A stretch of DNA of 64,000 nt from Asparagopsis taxiformis (lineage: Eukaryota; Rhodophyta; Florideophyceae; Bonnemaisoniales; Bonnemaisoniaceae): positions 62,001 to 126,000 of the forward strand of contig JALQPE010000101.1 of NCBI GenBank assembly GCA_030407315.1, written 5' to 3'. A model generated the notes under the pieces. It was not told the origin of the DNA. It searched no databases and saw nothing but the letters and a program-made list of their open reading frames with translations. Below, in pieces: positions 41,159 to 50,522 of this stretch (position 1 is its first letter; each line of letters opens with the position of its first letter). The position numbers were made by a program, and so were the translations under genes.

Positions 41159-42994
41159 CTACACTGGTGGATAGTAATTCCGTTCCACACGTCTAAATTC
41201 CCTATGAGCCGTCTTCTTCCTCCCACTAATCCTCGCCTTGACCTCACCAGAGCCGGCACTGTCGTCCTCAAGCATCCTTGACAAAACCTCTCTACTCGCC
41301 ACTCGGTTCGGATCATTGTTCGCCGCAGTAGCAGCAGCCGAATGAGCAGCGTCAACCTCAGCAGCGGCATGTCTCTGATGAACTAGCTTTCCTTTCTTCG
41401 CATGCACAGCGGGACCGATGCCACTTTCGCCATCTTCCAATTCGCGAGGCGGCGGCGCATGGGTAAAATTGATGCGACCACCGACATAATCTTTCAAAAT
41501 GACGCGCGTGCTACGCGACTGGTCGGGTCGATCATGGTCGGTCATGAAGCCTCTCGCGCGCGCATGGGTGTCGAGAAGGGTGGTGGCGGACACGTGGCCT
41601 TTGCGCGCTTTGAGCGCTTGGTCTGCATCGGTGAAAACGGTGTCGGTAATGATCGGGAAACGGATGCCGTACACGCCCTCGAAGATCGCGGCGGGAATTC
41701 TGTCGGCAACCAGCGCGATTGGCGAGAGATGGTCGCCGCGCATTTGGTCGATTGAGAGAACGCCGGCGCAGATGAGCTCGGCTTTTGAGGATGAAAAGTT
41801 TGGAAACACAAGGCCGGGACAATCGCAGAGCATTACGTCGTCGGACAGGACGAGCGTCTGGAAGTGTTTAGTTTTTCCGGGGGTGGCGGAGACGGCGACT
41901 CGCTTCATATGCTTGGTGTCTTTGGACTCGGGTTGGCTTTGTTCGGTAGATGCATCATGGGTTTGGTCTTCGGCGAGTGGCAATTGCGGCGGTGGATGCT
42001 GCTGCTGCTCGTCGACCAACTCGGGTGTGGCATCTAGACTGGCCATTGTTTCTAGTAGTACGTTGATTGTTGATGATTTTCCGACATTTGGATAGCCGCA
42101 CATTCCGACAACGAGACGCTGGTTGTCCCTGGTCTGCGGCGCCTTTCTTTCAAACTGATGCAGTTTGTCGATGAGTTGTCGGGTGCCGATAACGCGGGTA
42201 TCGTGTGTAGACTCGTTGAGACTAGCCTTGAAGGCGGAGAAGAAAATAATGTCCAAACGCCTGGCAGCAAAATAGGCGTGCCATTTGGTGATCATATTGG
42301 AGGATAATAAGTCGGACTTGTTGAGAAGCAGCACATGTGCACGTCCCATTTGCTGGGTGACATAGCGATTAAGGTCTTCGCAATAGTAGAGCAATGGATT
42401 TCTGGCATCCACAATTTGTACGACAACATCGGAACGCTCTACGACACGCCAAAGCTGGCGCCAGACCTCCAGATTCTTCTCAAAGGGGGTCATCATCGGG
42501 CCGCCGATAGTCGACGCGAGTCTATTCTGCTCCTCGATAGAAGCGATATTCCTCCTCCACTCGAGAAAGTGCTCTGTCTCGCTGGCGATTAGTTGAGCGG
42601 GGGTAGTATGCGAGTGCCAGCTGGGTCTTCTCGGGATTCGCAAAGCGACTCTATCGAGCTCGCGTCTCTTTTCCTTCTCTGCGCGGTTGATATTGGCGCT
42701 GTTCGGGGTGAGCGGGGTGACGACGACGGTTTGCGGTGCTAGAGGTCTCGCGTATCTTTCTGCGGCAAACTCCTCGTTTGCCATGGTGGCATTGAGCATG
42801 AGCTCTTCCAGGTCTGTGGCGTCCAGCACGGACTGCAGCTTTGCTCGATCATCGTAGGAGGTCGTATGGCGGCCGGAAGCGGCGGCGTGCTGGGCAGCGG
42901 ATGTGTTCTGGGCAGTTTTTGATTTGATTACGTCACGCTTCTTTTTGTTAGCGATTGCTCGACCGAGGTCGCTGTTTTGATTTTTCTTGCCCAT
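41159..42994 (-). CDS. LSG1: LSG1-type circularly permuted GTPase, 60S ribosome assembly
   Basis: 611 residues, intronless. The ATG chosen gives MGKKNQNSDLGRAI, the standard LSG1 N-terminus; 20 further open codons upstream are leader. The GTPase motifs occur in permuted order: G4 NKSD at 225-228, G1 GYPNVGKSST starting at 300 (P-loop Lys306), and G3 DCPG at 391. Between G1 and G3 is an acidic/Gln-rich insert. The end is basic (ARISGRKKTAHREFRRVERNYYPPV). In yeast and animals this cytosolic GTPase releases the export adaptor NMD3 from the 60S subunit before it enters translation. The order and length agree with the LSG1 subgroup rather than the nuclear NOG2 or mitochondrial MTG1 types, which are shorter and lack this N-terminus. 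Confidence 0.92.
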   Translation of the reverse strand: MGKKNQNSDLGRAIANKKKRDVIKSKTAQNTSAAQHAAASGRHTTSYDDRAKLQSVLDATDLEELMLNATMANEEFAAERYARPLAPQTVVVTPLTPNSANINRAEKEKRRELDRVALRIPRRPSWHSHTTPAQLIASETEHFLEWRRNIASIEEQNRLASTIGGPMMTPFEKNLEVWRQLWRVVERSDVVVQIVDARNPLLYYCEDLNRYVTQQMGRAHVLLLNKSDLLSSNMITKWHAYFAARRLDIIFFSAFKASLNESTHDTRVIGTRQLIDKLHQFERKAPQTRDNQRLVVGMCGYPNVGKSSTINVLLETMASLDATPELVDEQQQHPPPQLPLAEDQTHDASTEQSQPESKDTKHMKRVAVSATPGKTKHFQTLVLSDDVMLCDCPGLVFPNFSSSKAELICAGVLSIDQMRGDHLSPIALVADRIPAAIFEGVYGIRFPIITDTVFTDADQALKARKGHVSATTLLDTHARARGFMTDHDRPDQSRSTRVILKDYVGGRINFTHAPPPRELEDGESGIGPAVHAKKGKLVHQRHAAAEVDAAHSAAATAANNDPNRVASREVLSRMLEDDSAGSGEVKARISGRKKTAHREFRRVERNYYPPV

Positions 42995-43659
42995 GTTGAC
43001 GCGGAGTTGAGCGAGTCGAGCGCGTCGTCGACAACGGTGGAAACAGGGGTACAAGCAGCGTTGAAATGAATAAAGTGCATTTTTTTAATCGAAAAATTGG
43101 ACAGCGACATGACAGGTCGAGTTGTCCAGTTCTGTCTGCTCCAGAACATGCAAAGCGTCGCTCACGATCCGAGTCGAGAAGCTTTCTCAGTGCATCAAGC
43201 ACCGCTACGTCGGAAAGCTAAAGCGCAGCTTACACGCGCAAATTGCGCGGAGGCGGTTATGCATGGCGGTTCATCGGAGATGAATGACGTGATACAATGG
43301 TGCAAGTTTACATCGTCGCCAACGCGAGCCAAGCGCGTCGTCATCGCACGAGCAACAAGGCAACAAAAAGCATGTTTCGCACACGCGCAAATCTTTGGCG
43401 AGATACAAAATCTGCGCGGCAAAGCGCGATTTGATTCGTCGAAACAACGCCGCATAATGCGCGCAATAGAATGCAAATCAGCGCGAATCCGCCGCCTGCC
43501 AATGGCGCGCATTGATAGGCTACGACACTATCTGTGCCAAGCGCCGTGCACAACTGGCGGCATACTCTTTTTGCATATAATCACTCACCCATCCTTCCTT
43601 CTTCACCCACTGCCCGACTCGCCACTGCAACGCATCGCAACGCACCGCACAACATCGTC
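42995..43659. other. divergent spacer, no gene supported
   Basis: Promoter side of LSG1 and of the short ORF at 43660. A TATAA at 43576-43580 fits the short ORF. Confidence 0.4.
43576..43580 (+). promoter_or_regulatory. TATA-like box upstream of the short ORF at 43660
   Basis: TATAA in gcatataatcac, 84 bases before an ATG, the same spacing as for several clear genes in the window. Confidence 0.4.
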
Positions 43660-43818
43660 ATGGACCATCCGCCTGCACACAAACGCAAAATCCACCGCAA
43701 AACTAAGCTCCCAAAACCGTCCAACCCCCATCTTCCCAAGCCGGACAACGTCATCCGCATCGCTCTCGACCCCGGTATCGGCGGCATGGGTCTCGGCTTC
43801 GCCGGCGGCTGGGCCTAG
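43660..43818 (+). CDS. short basic protein, Gly-rich end, unrecognised
   Basis: A 52-residue frame, start MDHPPAHKRKIHRKTKLPKP, ending GIGGMGLGFAGGWA. The first 30 residues are Lys/Arg/Pro-rich, the last 15 glycine-rich. A TATA-like box lies 80-odd bases upstream and the leader is pyrimidine- and C-rich, like other leaders here. The frame could also be the first exon of a spliced gene, but I cannot point to a good donor. It is too short for composition to be decisive, so I give it moderate-to-low weight. No family is recognised. Confidence 0.35.
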   Translation: MDHPPAHKRKIHRKTKLPKPSNPHLPKPDNVIRIALDPGIGGMGLGFAGGWA

Positions 43819-44706
43819 TTCATCTACCCGTCTTGCCGCGCCGCTGCCCCCTCCTGCATGACCCGCGCTGAATGAGCTTGTCACTTGGCTTTGTGTTCGG
43901 CTGGTCTTTGTATTTGTAGATATTCTTCCAGTCTAGCTAATAATAGTTTTTTGCCTCCTGTCTACTAGACAAGTCAAATGGTACTTGGTAAATTAACCAT
44001 GTCTTCACCTTATTATTGTTTGCGTCTAGGCAGCTGTCCATGTTGTGCCATCTACCATACTGCACCATGTGACACTTTCCACTGTCGCTTTCCCGCTCGA
44101 TCTCTCGATGCAACCTATTTGTTAGCCCTGAAAAAAATAACCGTTAAATCGCCACCTTTCTCGGTCGACCAACTCTATTCAATTCTGGCACAACTTTAAT
44201 ATGCTCTCTCCAGATTCGTAGAATGATGTGATGTTCAATTTGCTCACTCAACCTAAACCTGACGGGTGCCAATCTGGCTGCAATCCACACGTGCCATCCC
44301 AATCTTATCCAAGTTGGCTCGCAGTAATACAGCACTACCTCATTTACACTCTAGTGTATATGTGTTGCTTTGCTAGGTTATTCCGGGTCTTGTGTCTTGC
44401 TTCGCCCTTGTTGCGCCAAAACTTTCATTCTTCCAGCTTGAAGATCGATGCGTGGTCGGCCCTCTCCCAACAACCTTGTACCACTGGCAGCCAGGGAACC
44501 GCAGTGCACAAATTTTAATTGGTAGCGTTCACTTGCATCCAGCTAATTAATTGGTCTGCATGTCTGACGCTTCGTTCTTTTCAATCCTCGAGCAAAGTAT
44601 GATAGTCTCGGAGCATTACAATGACTCCCCCTCCGATATTCATCTAGAATAATAATCCAATTTTTCCCTCCCTTGCCAGGTCGGGAGCGCAAGGAGTTCT
44701 CTGATT
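43819..44706. other. intergenic, nothing seen before the tRNA gene
   Basis: Short frames on both strands, no domain or repeat. It ends at the tRNA-Arg gene. Confidence 0.45.
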
Positions 44707-44780
44707 GGTTCTGTGGCCAAATTGGATAAGGCATCGGTCTACGGATCCGGAGATTGCAGGTTCAAGTCCTGCCAGAATCG
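44707..44780 (+). tRNA. tRNA-Arg(ACG)
   Basis: It folds as a cloverleaf of 74 bases without an intron. The acceptor is GGTTCTG with CAGAATC and discriminator G. The D arm is GCC...GGC around AAATTGGATAA. The anticodon loop is CTACGGA (anticodon ACG), and the T arm is GCAGG-TTCAAGT-CCTGC. The sequence around the anticodon and the GATT variable region match eukaryotic tRNA-Arg(ACG). The A34 would be edited to inosine. One mismatch, T-T, closes the anticodon stem next to the loop, and a G-T pair occurs in the acceptor. An RNA polymerase III terminator follows at 44786. The CCA end is not encoded, as expected for a eukaryotic nuclear gene. Confidence 0.88.
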
Positions 44781-44785
44781 GTTTC

Positions 44786-44792
44786 TTTTTTT
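44786..44792 (+). terminator. RNA polymerase III T-run terminator
   Basis: A run of seven T beginning six bases after the tRNA 3' end. Confidence 0.8.
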
Positions 44793-46590
44793 CCATTTTG
44801 CTATTACATTTGAGTTGCAAGTGACAACAAACAAGGGACACCCCTTTGAAAATCGACTTGCCCCTCGAATTCAACTGAAAAACTTGAATTTGAGAGAAGA
44901 ACAACGGCACGGATCAGTAGAAGGTTCTCAAGTGATTTCCTCTGCAATGAAATCTCGCCTGCCGCCGCAAGTCAGCATTGGTACACCTCAATTGCAAGTT
45001 TGTCTATCTTTAGAGATGCAGTGTTGTCGAGGTTGCTCTTGCTGTTAAAGCCAGATCAGTGTTGTCATTTTTTTCATCGCTGAACCAACGTGTACATAAC
45101 ACATGGGTGTACCATCTCCCTAGTGCAAAATTACTAGACTATGAACAGCTTACAAGTAGCGGCAACAAATGTCTCTATTCCCATCCTATAACAGCAAAGC
45201 GCTGTAACCCTCTGGATTTTTCCATTTCAGGAGCGTAGATAATATGCGTCTAAAACGCGACAGTTATGTTGCGTTCCCCTTGCGACGAGAAGCTGTTATA
45301 TTGTATCCAGCATATACCTGAATTTTGTCTCATGGCCTATTTGATTGATGTATTCCAATCGGCGTCGGTCTGTCCATGTGCTGGTTACAGGGTGGTGCGG
45401 AGCCGCAATGTTTCCATTTTCGCACGGTACAATGTAAGGTCGCGTTCCATTTTATGCCGCGCGACTTGCCCCCTGCCAAAGGTGGAACCTTCTTCTTCTC
45501 CCGTGCCAGATCAGGAAAGCTATTGTTGACAGTGAGACCCCGGTGCACGAGCGGAAAGCCGATGTCACCAGTCAAATTATGAACTGGCCTATTTGATAAG
45601 CGCACATGTTTTGCAAATAGGTGTGTCAGACATCGCGGATGCTATGGACGAATTCATGCCGTCGCCGATGGCAATGTGAAGAATTTCGATGACGCACTAC
45701 TTTCAGTTACATGTCGTTCATGATAGCAACAATTGATCACAGGTTTCCAAATTGAGAGTGCACCTGGTCGCGTCGTGTTCACGACGGTAATAGATGATCT
45801 ATTCCGAGCGCGGACTTGGGCGAAACACTAGAAATTGACGGCATTGCTGCCGCGTCGCGAGTGTATGAAGTGCGGAAAGCGATGAAGTGCGTTGCTGGCG
45901 GAATGGTGAGCGAGAGTGGGTGCAACGCGAGATCCAGCGAGGCGCGCAGCGTTTGCGCGATATGCTGCAAGTGTATGGGCAACGAGTGGAAGTCGACGAG
46001 AATAATTGCGCATACAGTCGTTGTCATTATAGAAGTAAGTCGCATATTGACTGAACGTTGTCAACTTCCATAATGACATTGACAGCAATTGTCAACGGCG
46101 CTGCATTTGTGGACGTAGAATTTATTGTACGGCGTAGAATCGGCACTGCGGCACACAACATAGTTGCCGTCATGGGCCACATTGCTGGCATTTGCGGTTA
46201 CCTCAGATCTGAGAGATCTCTCTCAGCGTCGTGTCCGCTCCATTGTACTGTATGGGCCGCGTCGCGCCGCTTGGTATCCCACTTTTCATCTTTCCTGCGC
46301 GCAGTGTAGTGCAGCTGCAGCGCATGACAAGGCACAACCAGCAAACGCATCTAAAACGCCAGTCGTACAATCCTCCCGGCCGTCTTTCGTTCATTTCATC
46401 CTCCTCCCCTGGTGTAAAATTTCCACTCTTATCTCACCTCATCCCTCGACTCGTACCACATCCATCCCGTCAACCTCCGCTCTCGACGCAAACCCGCCCC
46501 AACCCATTTCGTCCCGCAACGCCACGCCACGCCACGCCGCGCCGCGCCCGCCACGCCACCTCCCCTATACACGTGCATTCTCCTTCCACC
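44793..46590. other. intergenic, no gene supported; GC repeat near the end
   Basis: About 1.8 kb with only weak frames. The last 70 bases hold a CCACG/CCGCG-rich degenerate repeat (46521-46560) that is the leader of the copine-like gene. Confidence 0.45.
46521..46560. repeat. GCCAC/GCCGC degenerate short repeat in a leader
   Basis: Eight imperfect five-base units, about 30 bases before the ATG of the copine-like gene. Confidence 0.7.
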
Positions 46591-47667
46591 ATGCCCGAGC
46601 AAACGCACGTCGAACTGCGCTTCTCCGCGCATCAACTCGCCAACATGGACCACTTCTCCCTGTCCGACCCATTCATCGTCTGCCATAGCGTGCGCAACAA
46701 TAATGTGACCGAGGAAATCGGTCGCACTGAGACCATTCTGGACGACCTCAACCCCGTGTGGACGACGACAATAAACTTTACTGTCACACTACCAACCTCC
46801 CCCCAGACCTCCACCGTACTCGCCGTGCTCTACGACCGCGACTCGGACTCCGACCGCAGTCTCGGCCGTCACGACTTTCTAGGCGCCGCGCTCTTCTCCG
46901 TCCATAACCTGCTCAGCGCCAACTACAACCGTCTCGACATTCCCCTTACGTCCATTCGCGACCTCGAGGTGCGCATCTCCGCCGAAAACGGCGACCATCC
47001 GCCCGCGTCCTTTTCGTTGCGAAGTGCTCGCAAGGTAAAGGGCTCGCTTAGCGTTACCGCAGAGATCCTCCGACCCGGTTCCGACCTCCCCATCGTTTTT
47101 CGCGTCTCCGCGGCCACCCTCAGCACTATTGGCTTCTTTGGCCGCACCGTCACCCAGTTCTACGAGCTGCAGCGCGAGAGAGAAGAAGCAAATGGTGAAA
47201 CTTCGTGGTCCTGCGTGTATCGATCCGAGGATGGTACCAATGTAGACTCGAACAACTATGTCATCTATGATGAGATGTGTGTCACCGAGCAGCAGTTGCA
47301 CAACATGCAGCCGGATAGACGTTTGAGACTGGCGTTTTTTCGCAGACGCACTCGCTCATCACACGAGTTGATAAGCTACGTCATTACCTCAGTTGCTGAC
47401 GTTCTTCGAATGGGCAACGAGTTGGACCAGGCGTCCATTCCACTGCAAGGCTTGTATAGCGACCAAGATGGTCTTGGTTACGTCATACTGAGTGAAGTGC
47501 AGCGCGTGCCGTTACATTCTCCAAACAAAAAGTCGGATAGATTCGAACTGCAGATTCATCTGCGTGCCGATCACTTCCTGCACCACAACTTTGTTAGTTC
47601 GCTGCATGATCCACCGAGGGCTGTGAGACGTGTCCGGCCGACACCCAAGTTTATCCATTTGCATTGA
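46591..47667 (+). CDS. copine-like double C2-domain protein lacking a vWA domain
   Basis: 358 residues, intronless. I use the ATG in tccaccATGCCC; the frame is open for 120 codons upstream, but that part is low in complexity and reads as leader. C2A (about 5-135) has VELRFSAHQLANMDHFSLSDPFIV, then GRTETILDDLNPVWTTTINF and VLYDRDSDSDRSLGRHDFLG, with the aspartates of a calcium site. C2B (about 150-290) has KVKGSLSVTAEIL, then a divergent second half. The N-terminal double C2 and the R-T-E/N-P-V-W signature are those of copines, which bind membranes in response to calcium. Copines normally carry a C-terminal vWA domain of about 300 residues, and that is missing here. The product may act as a calcium-dependent membrane adaptor. 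Confidence 0.75.
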   Translation: MPEQTHVELRFSAHQLANMDHFSLSDPFIVCHSVRNNNVTEEIGRTETILDDLNPVWTTTINFTVTLPTSPQTSTVLAVLYDRDSDSDRSLGRHDFLGAALFSVHNLLSANYNRLDIPLTSIRDLEVRISAENGDHPPASFSLRSARKVKGSLSVTAEILRPGSDLPIVFRVSAATLSTIGFFGRTVTQFYELQREREEANGETSWSCVYRSEDGTNVDSNNYVIYDEMCVTEQQLHNMQPDRRLRLAFFRRRTRSSHELISYVITSVADVLRMGNELDQASIPLQGLYSDQDGLGYVILSEVQRVPLHSPNKKSDRFELQIHLRADHFLHHNFVSSLHDPPRAVRRVRPTPKFIHLH

Positions 47668-47765
47668 GAATTCCATCTCCCTCACCAGTTGTACAGTATT
47701 GTATGCATGCGGCGGCAGTAGCCTGTGTAAATGTTTCGGTTTATCACTGTCTATGTTCCACTCAA

Positions 47766-49826
47766 CTAGTTTCCGCGTAACGTTTTCAACACTTGCCCCA
47801 CCACCTGCGATTGTTTCGCCAAAACCGCCATGTCTCCGATCAGCGGTGCCAAAATCGCGTCCGATACTAACCGAGTCAGTGGTGATACCTCGGAAAGAGA
47901 TCCGTCAACTTCACACATAGCAATAGGCTTGCCAACTGCTGCATGTAAACTACTACTGCTCTCAACACGAGTTGACAAAGGCAACCCAAGCCTCTGTCCG
48001 AGTGTCAGCGGAGTGCGAATCTCTTCCAGTTTCACAAACTCGTCTTCAATTCCCGCCTTTTCCTTGAGCAGTTCCAGCGCGCGCCAGACCCCGCCAATGT
48101 AGTCCACCATACCTTTCTCCTTTGCCTGTTGGCCCGTCCAAACCCTACCCTGCGCAACTTCATCCATTTCCTCAAATGTTTTCCCGCGACTCACAGCGGC
48201 CTTTGAGACAAACTTTTTGTACGCCAGCAAGGCACCCTCCCTGTAGTACTCCATTTCTTCATCCGTGAATTCTCTATCATCCACAAGCAGTTCGGCATAC
48301 TTACTGCCAATACTGATGTTCTCTTTCGCATAACCAATACGCTTGTACAGTTCGCCCAGGCTTGGTTTCACTGTCACCACACCTACACTACCTGTAATCG
48401 TGAGCGGTTCAGCGACAATTTCGCAAGCCATGCTGAGGTAGTAGCCTCCACTTGCGGCTACATCTGACTGGCTCGCGATAAGTGGTTTCTTCTTGGCCAA
48501 CTTACGCAGTTCACTCCAAATAATGTCACTGGCTGTTGCGCTACCTCCAGGCGAATCGCACCGCAACAAACACGCGACATATCGCTTATCATCGCGCACC
48601 TTTCTAATCAATTTTACAAGTGAATCACTGCCAAGCGTTGAGCCCGTGATAGGACTGGAGCCATTCTCACCGGTCGTGATAGCGCCCACGGCGCGAATCA
48701 CAGCAATACGCTTGTTACCTGCAATGCCAAGCAGTTTTTCAGACGTGCGACGCGCATATCGTTTTATATCCACGGCCGGAAGCTCGCGTCTCGCGACATC
48801 ATCGTCAGATTCGAAGCGCCCTTTTGGCGCGAAGCGAATTTTCAATGCGTCCTCGAGATCCGACTCCTGACACATACCGGTGACAAACCCCTCACGGACA
48901 TATTCGCGCATGTCCCACGGCGATCTGTTTACAAAATCGGCAACAGCGTCCATGGGGATGGATGTCGCCTCGGATACGCTTTTGGACCACAGCGAGTGGA
49001 CGTCGCCTAGAATCGCTGTGATCACTTCGCGCTGCGCTGGCGCCATATCACGACGGTCCAATTGGTCGCCAGCTGATTTGTACTTTCCATAGCGTACTAC
49101 CTGTGGGGAGATTCCAATGTTATCCAGCACGCCGCGAACAAAAGCTCCGCTGGAGGCAAAGCCACGTAGGGAGAGATCGCCTTCCGGGGGGACGTACACT
49201 GCGAATCCCATCGCGAGAAAATATTCCTTCGGACCACCCTGTTCTATGAAGACGCTTATGGACTTTCCAGTGCTGCTAAAGTAGTCTAGATGACGGCGAA
49301 TCTCAAAAATTTTGCCCCACCCACACGAGAGAAGGTCGATTCGGAGATGCAGATGTTCAATACGCGGGTCGTGTGCTGCGAGACGAATGGAATTGATGAG
49401 AGTAGGGAGCGAAAGAGCATCATCGCCTCCGAAAACCTGTGGCGGAGTACTCTTCTCAGAAATTGGGCCGGACAAACGAGCGGTGAGTATTGTTCGTTTC
49501 GATACTCGGCCGCGCAATTGGAGAAACATTCGAAGGGATGCGGCAGCACGGCGTGCAAATGTCTTTTCAGTGTAGGTCATCGAGTGTCCGAGGGTCGACA
49601 GCGGCGGGGGTGAGGGAAATTGTTCCGGAAGCGCAAACGGAGGCTCCTCTGAGGGTTCCGGAGACGCATTGGACGGAAGTGTCGGAGCGGTTGTGGATGG
49701 GGCAGCTGGTGTACTTGACATGCGCGGCGAGAGAATGTACATCGGGCTTGGTGCGCAAAGTGCATAACTTTGCGGAAGGGCTGGATGGCGCAGGGTCACT
49801 GCTGATGGGAGGATAAATGCTTGCAT
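47766..49826 (-). CDS. sppA: SppA-type signal peptide peptidase (protease IV), probably plastid
   Basis: 686 residues, intronless, start MQAFILPSAVTLRHP. Residues 1-85 are Ser/Pro/Ala-rich with an early Phe and look like a plastid transit peptide. The tandem S49 protease halves follow. The catalytic lysine is in RYGKYKSAGDQLDR (Lys248 or Lys250) in the first half. The nucleophile is Ser459 in SDVAASGGYYLSMAC in the second half. This is the full-length E. coli-like double-domain arrangement, with lysine and serine in separate halves. Plant SppA is a light-induced thylakoid membrane protease that degrades cleaved signal peptides and antenna proteins, so a thylakoid role is inferred. The gene converges with the copine-like gene; only 98 bases separate the two stop codons. 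Confidence 0.92.
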   Translation of the reverse strand: MQAFILPSAVTLRHPALPQSYALCAPSPMYILSPRMSSTPAAPSTTAPTLPSNASPEPSEEPPFALPEQFPSPPPLSTLGHSMTYTEKTFARRAAASLRMFLQLRGRVSKRTILTARLSGPISEKSTPPQVFGGDDALSLPTLINSIRLAAHDPRIEHLHLRIDLLSCGWGKIFEIRRHLDYFSSTGKSISVFIEQGGPKEYFLAMGFAVYVPPEGDLSLRGFASSGAFVRGVLDNIGISPQVVRYGKYKSAGDQLDRRDMAPAQREVITAILGDVHSLWSKSVSEATSIPMDAVADFVNRSPWDMREYVREGFVTGMCQESDLEDALKIRFAPKGRFESDDDVARRELPAVDIKRYARRTSEKLLGIAGNKRIAVIRAVGAITTGENGSSPITGSTLGSDSLVKLIRKVRDDKRYVACLLRCDSPGGSATASDIIWSELRKLAKKKPLIASQSDVAASGGYYLSMACEIVAEPLTITGSVGVVTVKPSLGELYKRIGYAKENISIGSKYAELLVDDREFTDEEMEYYREGALLAYKKFVSKAAVSRGKTFEEMDEVAQGRVWTGQQAKEKGMVDYIGGVWRALELLKEKAGIEDEFVKLEEIRTPLTLGQRLGLPLSTRVESSSSLHAAVGKPIAMCEVDGSLSEVSPLTRLVSDAILAPLIGDMAVLAKQSQVVGQVLKTLRGN

Positions 49827-50522
49827 GTTGGTGGAGGATTACGATGGCGAGGGCGGGATTGGTGGGTACAGCGAATCGATTGGACTCAAAGCGGATGGGC
49901 TGGTTGGGAATAATTTAAGTGCATCAAGGATGAGTGCTGTGAGCTGGAACTGAACTGGCGTTGCTGAGTAGCCACAAACTGGCGCAGTTGGGAGGAGATG
50001 AATGGCGGTGAGATCGTAGCACAATGGTCTCAGCCCGCAAATTCGGCCACATTTGGTGCTGCGCCGTACGACATGAAATTTTTGATTAATTCAAAGCTCC
50101 CGCCAAATACCTATGCCCGGCTCCTACTCGTGACACTGCAATTCATACACTGTCGAGCATCATCATCACACAACAGACCGCAAAACGTCCATCCCGAGCT
50201 CACAATGGACGGAAAACTTTTGAGACATAGCTGACGTTGCCCGATGAGTAGAGGAAGCACAGCTTTCCATCCATCTTATTCCGTCGGATGCGTCCAACTC
50301 TTCAAGTTCCATGCATCTCTCGAGCGTACAAGTCTTGAACAATAAAAAAAATAGTTGCAAGCAAACATGAACACATCGTGGTCAAAGAAATGGATTTTAC
50401 AATTTCAAAATCAAATTCCGATCATCCAGACCTTTCCCGACCGCGCTTCGCTCTCCAAAATGAACTACGCATCGCCCACACTTGAGAACTGAATCGATCG
50501 CCCCCGCCGCTGCATTGTCAAC
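49827..50522. other. divergent spacer between SppA and SYF1
   Basis: It holds both promoters. No TATA consensus or other element is obvious, and no gene is supported. Confidence 0.45.
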
